Origin: Heterohyrax brucei
Lineage: Eukaryota; Chordata; Mammalia; Hyracoidea; Procaviidae
NCBI GenBank assembly: GCA_028571685.1
Contig: CM053143.1
Span: 142,014,829-142,078,828, forward strand
DNA length: 64,000 bases
Direction: 5' to 3'
Below are positions 24,891 to 64,000 of this stretch, one piece after another. The first letter of the stretch is position 1. Each line of letters opens with the position of its first letter. Under the pieces are notes generated by a model. That model did no database searches, was not told the DNA's origin, and saw only the letters and a program-made list of their open reading frames with translations. The translations under genes were made by a program, and so were the position numbers.

Positions 24891-25437
24891 CTGGTAAAAG
24901 ACCAAGTAGGGAAGAACAGAGAGCCTAGACCCCAGAAAGAGAGAGACATCCACTGTCTGGAGTGACCACAGTGTGAAGTTAGGGCGAGATCTGGACATTT
25001 CCATTGCCTCTCACAGGCCTCAGACTTGCATAATTCTTAGCCCACACCAGTAGGCCCGTTTCCTGAAGAGCACAGTCAAGAAACAAGTGCATTCACAGCC
25101 TAAATGTTAAAGGGAAAAAAAAAAAATTCAACATTTTTCTAGCTAGCTAAATTAAAAAAAAAAAAAACTAAATGGAAACTGTCAGAAATGTTGAGAAAAT
25201 GTTTACAGAGATATTGTTAGCAAGTCTCTGTTATGGCAAAAACACAAGATAGAATTGTTTATAAAGTGTCTCGTTCTCGTAGAAAGCAGTCCACACGGGA
25301 GTAGAGATATCTGCACACCACTTTCCCTTCTCAGACCGTAAATTTAAGAAAACTTAGATCCTCAGAACTCCTGATCATCCTGGATCCAATTCCAGAACAG
25401 GGCCTCTGACGTTATCATTAACCCAAACTACAAACAC
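24891..25437. other. Unassigned sequence with two A-runs
   Basis: A-runs near 25117-25130 and 25153-25166; no gene or family recognised. Confidence 0.3.
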
Positions 25438-25440
25438 TAA

Positions 25441-25636
25441 ACATGCTGCTGTTGAGTCAGCTGCAACTCGTGGCACCCCATGTGTTACCCAGTACAGCTG
25501 TTCCAAACAGTTTTCTTGGCTACAATCTTACCGAAGCAGATTGCAGGCTCGCTTTCAGTGAGTCACTGGATGGGTTTGAACTGCCCATCTTCAGATTAGT
25601 AGTCGAGCACAAACCATTTGCACAACCCAGGGACCA
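25441..25636 (-). repeat. AfroSINE, long variant, antisense
   Basis: ctgctgttgagtcagctgca, cttaccgaagcagattgcag to gcacaacccagggacca. Confidence 0.82.
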
Positions 25637-25677
25637 GTTAGCATTAACAAGAGTTTCAACTTTCCATGAAATTGATT

Positions 25678-26722
25678 TGTCTTAGTTATCCAATGCTGCT
25701 GTAATGGAAATCCCACAAGTAGATGACAAAAAAGACAAATTTTACTCTATCACAGTCCAGTAGACTAAAACGTCCCAATTCAGGATGTCAGCTCCATCTG
25801 ATGGCTTTCTCTGTTGGTTCTGGAGGAAGGTCTTTGTCATCAGTCATCCCCCAGACTGGGAGTTTCAAAAGGACGTGTTCTGCTCCTGCCACTGCTTTTT
25901 GGTGGTAGGAGGTCCTGTCTTAAACTGGGTTCTTTAGAGAAGTAAGAGCAGTAAAACACATAAATACGTATAGAAAGAGATTTAGGTAACGGAGACCGCT
26001 CACCCAGGTGTAGACTCAGGTAGCCACGGAAGCTGGTGAAGCAAACCTAGGCAGGTCAGAGAACCGGGTTCTGGTTCCCCAGCTGTGAAGCTCAGGGAAT
26101 CCCAAGGTGGCGGGGAGACGGCAAGATTTCTGCTGATTCACGTCGCTGCCGTCACCGGCGACTCCAGGATTGGCAGATCAGGGAGCAGGACGCTTACTCT
26201 CAGGATGTGAAGACGGATGGACCCTAAGAGTTGCTACATCAAGTCCCACGAAGCAGAAGTCAGACAACAAAGAGGGCAGCAGCTGGATCCACAAGCCAAA
26301 ATCTGGCCAGGGTGAGCGGACAGGAAGCAGGCTGCAGAAGGCTGGGCGGGCGGCGAGCTACCGCAGGCCCCGTCCCTGCTGGTGCCACAGCACGTTCCTT
26401 TGCGGTGGTGGCCACAACAGTGTACAACTGCCAAGACACTGAGGATCATGTCCCAGCTAAGCTGACACATGACCCTAACCGTTACAGATCCCCAGTTCTC
26501 CGCTTGCTTCCCTTTACTTTATATCCCAAGAGAATGCCTCGAGGCACAGTACAGTCTTCCACACTGAGTCCTGACCCCGCTGACACCACTGCTGCCATCC
26601 TCTCTCATTATTATCACAGAGGCAGGGTTTACAAGATGCAGGAACATCACACAATTCCAGGAATCATGGCCTAGCCCAATAGCTACAAGCATTTCTGCGG
26701 GGACACAATACAACCCATGACA
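25678..26722 (-). mobile_element. Solo LTR, family A, split by another LTR
   Basis: 25678-25915 and 26487-26722 join into a 474-bp family A LTR (tgtcttagttatccaatgct to caatacaacccatgaca). The middle is the nested LTR 25916-26486. The outer 5-bp duplication is unclear (tgatt/taact). Confidence 0.85.
25916..26486 (-). mobile_element. Solo LTR, family B, nested in family A LTR
   Basis: 571 bp; TG...CA ends, tgtcttaaactgggttcttt to accctaaccgttaca, with a 5-bp duplication ggtcc/gatcc (25911-25915 and 26487-26491). It is the reverse of the family at 10920-11416 and is GC-rich inside. Confidence 0.78.
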
Positions 26723-26847
26723 TAACTCAATCTAATTGACAGATTTCCTGAGAGCTCTTTCAAAAGAAAAACAAAAAACTAAAACTATATCCTAATTGCT
26801 AGGTTCACAGATCAGATCAGTAACATTGTCAGTCTCCAGAGAATCAC

Positions 26848-27048
26848 TGGATGATACCAATGGTTAAAATGCTTGCCTGCTAAGTGAAAAGTTGTACGTT
26901 CATATCCACCCAGAACAGATTTGGAAGAAAGGCCTAGCAATCTACTTCTGAAAAAAATCAAACATTGAAAGCCCTATGGAACACAGTTCTACTCTGCACA
27001 CATGGAGTCACCATGCATTGATTCTGACTTAATGGCAACTTTCTTTTT
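26848..27048 (+). repeat. AfroSINE, long variant
   Basis: actggatgataccaatggtt, gaagaaaggcctagcaatct, cacagttctactctgcacac to ttctgacttaatggcaact. Confidence 0.85.
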
Positions 27049-27540
27049 TAAAACCAATCTGCAAAGTGGTCCCCATCAGTTCCAAAGATGACATTCCTGC
27101 CCCCCTCCACCTTCATTCCCCACCAAATTACTGCAGACCTTAACCTCCTGCTCTAAAGCAGGCCAATGGACTTGCTCGAAAGTGCCCAGCAGTCAGAGAA
27201 ACTGTGGTCTGCCATACCCTCATCCAACCCAGTGTACCAGAGCCTTCATTTTACCTCTCGATTTACTAACATACTTGTATGAGGCTGGGGTGATTAGAGT
27301 TGTGTTCCATAGGGTTTTCAATGGCTGTTTCAACACTATGCAGTTCTGAATTACTATGCTTGCATCAGAGTAACGACATAATATTAATGCTCCATGTAAA
27401 ACTAGAGAATTGTGCATACTTTGTACATAGCACATTACTACATGAAGATGTAAAGGGATAATTAAATAGGGTTTGTTTGTATGTCTAATATGATAGTGCC
27501 TCTGCAAGTACTAAACAAATTTCGAAGTCATCTACCTGGT
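27049..27540. other. Unassigned intergenic sequence
   Basis: No feature recognised. Confidence 0.3.
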
Positions 27541-27547
27541 CAACCAA

Positions 27548-27895
27548 TTGAAAGAGATCCATATTTATGCCCATTCCAAGAAAGAGAGATCCAACAGAAT
27601 GTGGAAATTATTGAACAATATCATTAATATCACATATGAGTTAGATTATGCTGAAGGTAATTCGAAAAAGTTGCAACAGTATATCAGTAAGGAACTCCCA
27701 GAAGTTCAGGTTGGATTCAGAAGAGGATGTGGGATGAGGGATGTTATCACAGCTATCAGATGGATCTTGACTGAAAGCAGAGCATGCCAGAAGGATGTTT
27801 ACCTTTGTTTTGTCGACAATGCAAGGGCATTCAGCTGTGTGGATCATAAGAAATTATGGATGGCATTGAGACGAGTGGGAATTCAAAAAAACTGA
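27548..27895 (+). pseudogene. RTE reverse transcriptase fragment
   Basis: 115-codon open segment. It carries KELPEVQVGFRRGCGMRD, IRWILTESRACQKDVYLC and FVDNARAFSCVDHKKLW, the fingers and motif A of an RTE/BovB-type RT. The motif A Asp is kept while the second Asp of the usual A-F-D is Ser. It stops at 27895, well short of a full RT, so it is a remnant. Confidence 0.88.
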
Positions 27896-28868
27896 GTTGT
27901 ACTTATGAGGAATCTGTACATGGACTGGAGGGCAGTTATTTGAACAGAACAAAAGGATATTGTATAGCTTAAAATCAAGGCTGTGTGTCAGGGTTGTGTC
28001 ATTTCACCATACTTATTCAATCTGTGTGATGAGCAAAGAAACCAAGAAGCTGGGCTATGTGAAGAAGAACATGGCATCAAAATTAGAGGAAGCCTCATTA
28101 ACAACCTGTGTTAGGCAGATAACACAGCTTCGCTTGCTGAAGAAGAGAACGTGAAGCACTTGCTGATGAAGACCAAAGACTACAGCCTTCACTATGGATT
28201 TTGCCTCAACATAAAGAAAACAAAATCCTCACAACTGAACCAATAAACAACATCATGACAAACAGAGAAAGTTTGAAGTTGTGAAGGATTTCGTTTTACT
28301 GGGATCCACCACAATCAATGCACAAATGACATGTTTTATTGGACAAATCTTCTACAAAAGACCTTTTTAAAGATTTAAAAAAAAAAGCTGTCACTTTCAG
28401 AGCTAAGGTATATGTGACCTGAGTCACTCTATTTTCAATCATTCCATATGCATACAAAACCTGAACAATGAATAAGGAAGACCGAAGCAGACTGGATGCA
28501 TTTGAATTATAGACTTGGTGAAGAATATTTAATATACTGTGGACTGCTAGAAGAACAACCGTATCTGTCTTGGAAGAAGTACAGCCAGCATGCTCTTTAG
28601 AAAGGAGGATGGTGAGACTTCACCTCACATACGTTAGACGTGTTATTAGGAAGTAGCAGTCCACGGAGAAGGACATCATGCTTAGTTGAGGGTCAGTGGA
28701 AAAAAGGAAGACGAAGACCCTCAATGGGAAGGTTGGACACAGTAGCTGCAGTGATGAGCTCAAGCATGGCAAGGACTGTGAGGGTGGCACAGGATCAGGC
28801 GGTGCTTCATTCTGTTTTCCGCAAGGTCACTCTGAGTCAGAAATTACTTGACAGCACCTACAACAGAA
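27548..28868 (+). mobile_element. RTE-type LINE, 5'-truncated, RT to 3' end
   Basis: Begins within the RT coding region, passes the palm (near 28105, reading RQITQL where the YADD box would be, so mutated), and ends with the standard RTE 3' end (tcactctgagtcagaaatta, gacagcacctacaacag). Same order as the copies at 14966, 41187 and 54120. Confidence 0.88.
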
Positions 28869-28951
28869 GTTGATATCAAGCTGATCATACTATCCTTTAC
28901 GGTGTTTGAAAATTTCTGTGACAGTGTCTACTTTTTCATTCCTCATGTTGG

Positions 28952-30100
28952 TCCTTTTTAAAACCTTTTATTTTAGGTGAAAATTTACAGAATAAGCAAG
29001 TTTCTCACTAAACAGTATGCATTGTTTTATGACACTGGTTAACCACCACAAGACTTGTCAACACTTCCTTCTCAACCTTGGGTTCTCTATTACCAGCTTT
29101 CCTGTTCCCCATCCCCCAACTGCCTTGTAGTCCTTGCCTCTGGGCTGGTGTGCTCCTTTAGTCTCCTTTCGTTTTACGGACCTGTCCAATCTTTGGCTGA
29201 AAGTTGAATCTCAGGAGTGACTTCATTACTGAGCAGAAGGGGTTTCAGGGAGCCATACTCTCTGGGTATCTCCAGTCTGTCAGGCCAGCAAGTCCAGTCT
29301 TCTTTTGTGAGTTAGAATTTTGTTCTACATTTTTCTCCAGCTAACTGGGACCCACTGTTTTGATCCCTGCCGGAGCAGTCAGTGATAGTAGCTGGGCACC
29401 ATGCAGTTGACCTGGATTCAGTCTGGTGGAGGCTGTTGCAGATGTGGTCCGTTAGTCCTTTGGACTAATCTTTCTCTTATGTCTTTAGCTTTCTTCATTC
29501 TTCCATGCTCCCAAAAGGGTGAGACCAGTGGAGTGTCCCAGATGGCCACTCACAGGCTTTTAAGATCCCAGATGCTACTCACCAAAGCAGTTTGTAGAAC
29601 ATCTTCATAAACTATGTTGTGCCAGCAGAGCGAGGTATTCCCCAAGACCAGGGTCCCTGTAGCCCTCAGCCCAGTCATGCAGCCCCACAGGGAGTTTGGA
29701 TGTGTCTACAGAGCTTCCATGACCTTGCCTTGCACAGCTGTGTTGGCTTCCCCAGCATTATGTACTCTCTTACCCCTCATCAAAGCTACCACTTATCTGT
29801 TGTCTACTCAGTGTTTTATCATCCCTAACCCTTCCCTCCTTCATAACCATCAAAGATTCTTTCTTTTGTGTACAAACCTTTTCAAGAGTTGTTTCACAGT
29901 AGTGACATCATACAGTATTTGTCCTTTTGTGATTCACTTATTTCACTCAGCATAATGCCTTCCAGTTTCCTCCACATTATGAGACGCTTCATAGATTGTT
30001 GTCCTTTATTGCTGCATAATACTCCATTGAGGGTAGATACCACAGTTCGTTTATCCATTCATCTGTTGGTGGCCTCCTAGGTTGTTTTGATAGTGGTCAT
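28952..30100 (-). mobile_element. L1 3' UTR plus ORF2 end, antisense
   Basis: Reverse of the long afrotherian L1 3' UTR: aaaaccttttattttaggtg, gttaaccaccacaagacttg, gtagctgggcaccatgcagt, then reversed ORF2 end (cactcagcataatgccttcc, tttatccattcatctgttgg). Confidence 0.85.
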
Positions 30101-30129
30101 ATGTGCCATCTCATTCTGGTTTTTGATGA

Positions 30130-30770
30130 AAGAGTTTTCAGGTATATTAGTATTTTCAAAGGAAATGATCCTTTTAATTTTCAGTCTTGTAGGTTTGTTT
30201 TCCATTTTATTCATTTCTACTCTTAATTTCCTTTATTCTATTTTTGGAGTTTAATTTTGTGTACCCCTTCAAACTCTTTCTGATGGGTGTTTAGGTAGCT
30301 TATTTTGTTTTTCTTTTTTTCCAATTCTTGTATTCAAGGCTACGTGCTTCCCTTTAAGCACAAAACTCTATTACATGAATTTTGATATCGCATGTTTTCA
30401 CTATTTTGTACAAAATATTTTCTAATTTCCATTGTAATCTCTTCTTTGAGCTATTCCTTATTTAGACATTATTCAATTTTCAAGTATTTGGGGGATTTTT
30501 CACTATCTTTTTGTTTCTGGCTTACTTTGCTACTGTCAGAGAATATTCTCTACATTAACTCAATATTTTGACATTTACTGAGTCTTGATTTTTGGTCCAG
30601 CAGATGTTTGGTTTTGATAAATGTTTCTTGTACACTTAAGGAGAATGAATAAGTTGAAGTGACTTGGGGCCCTGTTCTACATGTGTCAATTAGATTCATT
30701 GTATTGTTCAAGCTTTCTGCTTGCTCTATCATTTGCTGAGAGAAGAGTACTGAAATTGCCCAGTTGGATA
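30130..30770 (-). repeat. Old L1 (L1M-like) ORF2 fragment, antisense
   Basis: tattcaaggctacgtgcttc, caaaatattttctaatttcc, caagtatttgggggattttt and gtgtcaattagattcattgt follow reversed L1M ORF2. Confidence 0.78.
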
Positions 30771-31569
30771 AGCCTGTTAGAGGTGGAAGAGAGGGCCCTC
30801 TGAACACAAGGAGTAAGCAGAAGACACAGAAAAAAAGATGGTAAGTGTGATCCACGTTCAAAAGCAAGCAATTTGGAGAAGAGTGTGACAAACCAGAGAA
30901 GAGGGCAATTCCTAAGCTACATGGTGTGAACAAAATTTTGTGAGATCAAGGGATATGTAATTACTCTATTTGCAGATATTTTGAATTTCTATCATGCAAT
31001 GCCTTCTTTGTCTTTTCAGACCTTCAATAAAATGTGCAACCCATTAAAACACATGGTGAGCTTGTTTTGTTTGGTTGTGTAAGTCAAGGAAAGAACTGAG
31101 TTCTGTTGTTTGGTGTTCAGCAGAGGCAGCATTTGCTGTCTGTATAAAAATCTGCGTCCTCAGAACTTGGGAAATACGGAGCACCAGCTGAAGGCCAGTC
31201 ACTGGCTAGGGACATTCAATGCATTCTTCCCTTGCTGTTACTTTGTATCATAGTAGAACCCAGGGATCAGAAATGAAACAGTCAGACCATCTCTGAGCTG
31301 AAATATGACAGCGGAAGGAAATCAGTGACAGAGGTGTTCTCGAAGATGCAGCTGTCATCCCACTACCCTCTCACTTCTCACAATTCATACAAACCTTGGG
31401 GAGGACATCGTCCTTCAGAGGAGTGGGACGGGAGTTCTGGCCATTTGATCTGGAGCTGAGGGTTACAGAGACCTCAGTTAGCACTTGGCAACCTAACTTT
31501 GCAACATTGCTGTCAGGAGATCACGTTATTAAGGGACATGGAGACAGTCAGTGATGACTACTTAATATT
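30771..31569. other. Unassigned intergenic sequence
   Basis: No gene or repeat family recognised. Confidence 0.3.
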
Positions 31570-31690
31570 CAAGCTGTTTTTGTGTTCTTCTGTCTCCCAA
31601 GCTTAGTCTTTGGATGCAGAGACATGAGCCGTGTCTCAGCTGAGTGAAACCTCTCCCCACCTTCAAGTGCCTAGCACAGTAGTATGGATT
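31570..31690 (+). repeat. L2-type 3' end
   Basis: ctcccaagcttagtctttgg to caagtgcctagcacagtagt. Confidence 0.55.
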
Positions 31691-31696
31691 TTAAAA

Positions 31697-31873
31697 AACA
31701 AAAAACAGTTGGTGTTAAGTGGATTCTGACTCAAAGTAACCTTCTATGCTGGAGCAGAGCTGCTTTCTAGAGTTTCCTAGGCTATAATCTTTGTGGAGTG
31801 AATAACCAGGCCTTCCTTCTGAGTTGCCTCTGGGTGGACTCAAAACAGGTGAGCGCCGACCAATGACTCTTCT
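31697..31873 (-). repeat. AfroSINE, long variant, antisense
   Basis: acagttggtgttaagtggat to gcgccgaccaatgactctt. First of a cluster of four antisense copies. Confidence 0.82.
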
Positions 31874-31879
31874 ACAGAT

Positions 31880-32024
31880 CTGTTGTTGCTGTTGTGTTCT
31901 GTCAAACTGATTCTGTCTTGTAATGATCCTACAGGACAGAGTAGAACCCCGTAAGGTTTCCTAGGCTTTTCCTGACTTTTTAGTTAACAGCTAAGCACTT
32001 CCCCATTGTGCTGCCAGGAGTCCT
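31880..32024 (-). repeat. AfroSINE, antisense
   Basis: ttgttgctgttgtgttctgt to tgctgccaggagtcctcc. Confidence 0.82.
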
Positions 32025-32176
32025 CCACTATAGCTATACCCCCTAAAACCCACTGCCATAGTTAGTATACTAGACGCTAAATAGTTGTTATCAGGTTCTT
32101 AACGTTCCCCAAACATATTTATGTTCAAGGGCTATATCATCTACTTATTGATGCATAACAAATCGACCCAGTATGT

Positions 32177-32334
32177 ACCCAAACCCATTGCTGTTGAGTG
32201 GATTCTGACTCTTAGTGACTCTATAGGACACAGCAGAACTCCTCATAGGTTTCCAAAGAGTAGCTGATGGAGTCAACCTGCTGACCTTTTAGTTAGCAGA
32301 TGAACTCTTAACCACCATGCCACGAAGGCTACCC
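32177..32334 (-). repeat. AfroSINE, antisense
   Basis: acccaaacccattgctgttg to catgccacgaaggctacc. Confidence 0.87.
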
Positions 32335-32344
32335 CTACTATAGC

Positions 32345-32526
32345 AAAAAAAAAAAAAAAAAAAAAAAAAATCCTAAACCCAGTGCCATCAATGCCAACTC
32401 ATAGTGACCCTATACGATAGAGTAGAATTGCCCCATAGTTTCCAAGGAGTACCTGGTGGATTTGAATGGCTGATCTTTCGGTTATCAGTTGTAGCACTTA
32501 ACCACTATGCCATCAGGGTTTCCCCC
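32345..32526 (-). repeat. AfroSINE with long A-run, antisense
   Basis: A-run 32345-32370, then cctaaacccagtgccatcaa to atgccatcagggtttcc. Confidence 0.9.
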
Positions 32527-32960
32527 TAATATACAACAGCTTAAAAACAAACAAATAACAACAACAAAATAGTTACTATCTCATAGATTCTGTGGGTTAA
32601 GGATTGGGGAATAGCTTTAGAGAAGATGAAGCTTTAGAGAAGATGTCAGCAGGGGCCAAAATCATCTCAAGATTGAATGGACTCAGAGGTTCTACATCCC
32701 AGATGGCTCACGTTTACATGCTTGTTGGCATGTGGTTTCAGTTCCTCACCATGAAGCTCTTTCCATGAGTTGCTCCCAACACGGCAGCTGGCTTCTCCCC
32801 ATACCAAGAGAGTGAGACCAAGATAGAAGCCACAACATCTGGTATAACCTAGACTTGGAAGTGGTGCACTCTCTTTCACTTTATTCTCTTCTTTAGAAGC
32901 AAATCACTAAGTCCAGTCCACACTCAAAGAGGAATATATTAGGCACCACATTTTGAAGAA

Positions 32961-33600
32961 AGTGTCAAAACATTTGCGGATGTATCTTTAAAATCATCAC
33001 AGGGACAGAGTGTTTTATGTATGGCAGCATGCTCAGTACATTTTTATTAAGTAGACACAAGGATCCCCCTTAGAGTGTGACTCAAAATCTTTGAAAATTC
33101 TTCTAACTCTTACGCCTGGCCCCAAACAACATTCAGGGCCTAAGATCTTATTTGCCTCCATGAACAACATTCAAAACACTATTCCTTGGGAATAAAGACA
33201 GCATTGTTGAGTTAAATTTTCCTGTCACTTTGTGTTAGTTTAGGGAAGAACATCCACTCCATGAGACCCCCTTATGTATGGAGGTGGACTTGTTGAGAGC
33301 CTGCTGGCTTGACTGGCTGGAAGCACCAACACAGCATCTCCCGTACTGCCAAACAGTGATGGAGAAAACCCAGATGGTACTTCACAGCTCAGGGAAGGCT
33401 ATGATGCAGACAATGGTGCTGCCAGCTACCCAGCAGCAGTCACGTACACATCATTCTTCTAACAAGCAAACTTCCTCTAAAGACAGTTTTTTTCCTACTT
33501 TGTCCCAAGAAGGTTTTAAGACTACTTGATATGTTTAAGTAGTCTTACCAGCTCACCAATAAATCAATCCCCACCCCCCTTTTTTTTTTCATCATGGAAG
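32961..33600. other. Unassigned sequence downstream of CWH43, with a short hairpin
   Basis: No gene or known repeat recognised. An 11-bp inverted repeat at 33517-33547 (arms around aagactactt / aagtagtctt) is the only structure noted. Confidence 0.3.
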
Positions 33601-33849
33601 ACTGAGACATTTTACTGAGATCTGTTAAGCAGGATGAAAAATTTGGAATAGATTATTGCACTTTATTCTGGCTGTAATTAAGTGACGGAATTATCCATGT
33701 AAAAATGGTTGAAATGGCAAGTGTTTTATTACATATATTTCACTGCAAAAAAAAAAAAAAATCAAAGTAAGATGTTTTTGTTATTTTATCCTTAATAGTA
33801 AAACTTTCTTCTGTTACCTCTCATTCCACTTTATAATATAAAATTGAAA

Positions 33850-34031
33850 AACAGTTGGGACAAATACTTTTATTAAGCAAAATTTTATAAGTCGATGGCA
33901 TTTTTCATTGCATAGATACCATACTTTTTTAAAATTGAGATTCTTTGTGTGTATTTTCCCACTTTCTTTCACATCTTACATATTTTTTTCCTTAGACTTG
34001 CCAAAGCTCATGATTTCTTGTTTTAAATAGT
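33850..34031 (-). other. CWH43: CWH43 3' untranslated region (inferred extent)
   Basis: AT-rich sequence directly after the stop codon on the minus strand. The end is inferred from the first AATAAA after the stop. Longer forms ending near AATAAA at 33730-33725 or 33667-33662 are also possible. Confidence 0.45.
33869..33874 (-). promoter_or_regulatory. CWH43: Candidate poly(A) signal of CWH43
   Basis: AATAAA on the minus strand, about 160 bases after the stop codon. The following minus-strand sequence (33868-33841) contains a U/GU-rich stretch ending TGTTTTTC, as expected downstream of a cleavage site. Other AATAAA copies lie at 33725-33730 and 33662-33667. Confidence 0.5.

Positions 34032-64000
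<29,969 letters not shown>

Larger units (their letters stand above)
32130..32960 (-). repeat. MLT1-like MaLR LTR, antisense, split by two AfroSINEs
   Basis: 32130-32176 (ttgatgcataacaaatcgac) and 32527-32960 (acaacagcttaaaaacaaac, tatctcatagattctgtggg, ggcagctggcttctcc, cactaagtccagtccacact) are one old LTR. The AfroSINEs 32177-32334 and 32345-32526 sit in it. Confidence 0.65.

Noticed and set aside
27548-27895. Active reverse transcriptase gene
   Set aside because: Only the fingers and motif A remain open; the palm YADD box downstream is destroyed and the 5' half of the element is missing.
30550-30933. 127-codon minus-strand open frame with hydrophobic stretches
   Set aside because: It overlaps L1M ORF2 antisense/sense sequence (30130-30770) and continues into unassigned DNA; not a gene.
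1-33850. Exons of a neighbouring gene (for example the next gene after CWH43)
   Set aside because: No conserved peptide with flanking splice signals was found on either strand; everything readable is retroelement or transposon derived.

Overview
The window is nuclear DNA from a placental mammal, almost certainly an afrotherian and most likely an elephant or close relative. The evidence is the repeat content: dozens of copies of the tRNA-derived AfroSINE family (head like ctggtggcgtagtggttaag, tail like gagtcagaatcgactcgac), RTE-type LINE copies that share that tail and end in (ACA)n, afrotherian-type L1 3' ends, plus the pan-placental repeats Tigger1, MER5A, MIR, L2 and MLT1. There is no prokaryotic or viral operon and no CRISPR array.

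Only one cellular gene is recognisable. The minus strand from 64000 down to about 33850 carries the 3' end of CWH43 (PGAP2-interacting protein, GPI-anchor lipid remodelling). Six complete exons (62570-62705, 53854-54003, 49744-49888, 43678-43739, 38549-38704, 34032-34110) and 20 bases of a seventh (63981-64000) join in frame through GT-AG introns. They encode the last ~248 residues, the endonuclease/exonuclease/phosphatase-like C-terminal domain, with the stop codon at 34032-34034. If the protein ends at the human length of 699, the window covers residues ~452-699. No frameshift or premature stop is seen.

Positions 1 to ~33850 lie downstream of CWH43 and look intergenic. They are a mosaic of L1, L2, RTE, AfroSINE, solo LTRs and a nearly full-length Tigger1 DNA transposon (11911-14627). 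Stretches I cannot assign are listed as such. The CWH43 introns (34111-63980) have the same repeat mix.

The most informative features are nested insertions that can be dated relative to each other by exact target-site duplications. Examples are L1 inside AfroSINE (1425-2373), LTR inside Tigger1 (13440-13922), LTR inside LTR (25678-26722), LTR inside RTE next to a CWH43 exon (37830-38517), RTE inside L2 (41187-42065), and a four-component nest of L1, L1, L1 and SINE (56748-58790). Six solo LTRs of one ~490-bp MaLR/ERVL-like family recur, four with exact 5-bp duplications. Two oddities stand out: a SINE with a tRNA-Gly-like head on an AfroSINE-like body (50393-50756), and a minisatellite of six exact 40-bp units, three containing TGACTCA (61001-61240). 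I found no new multi-gene system. The novelty is in repeat architecture and in an altered active-site motif of CWH43.
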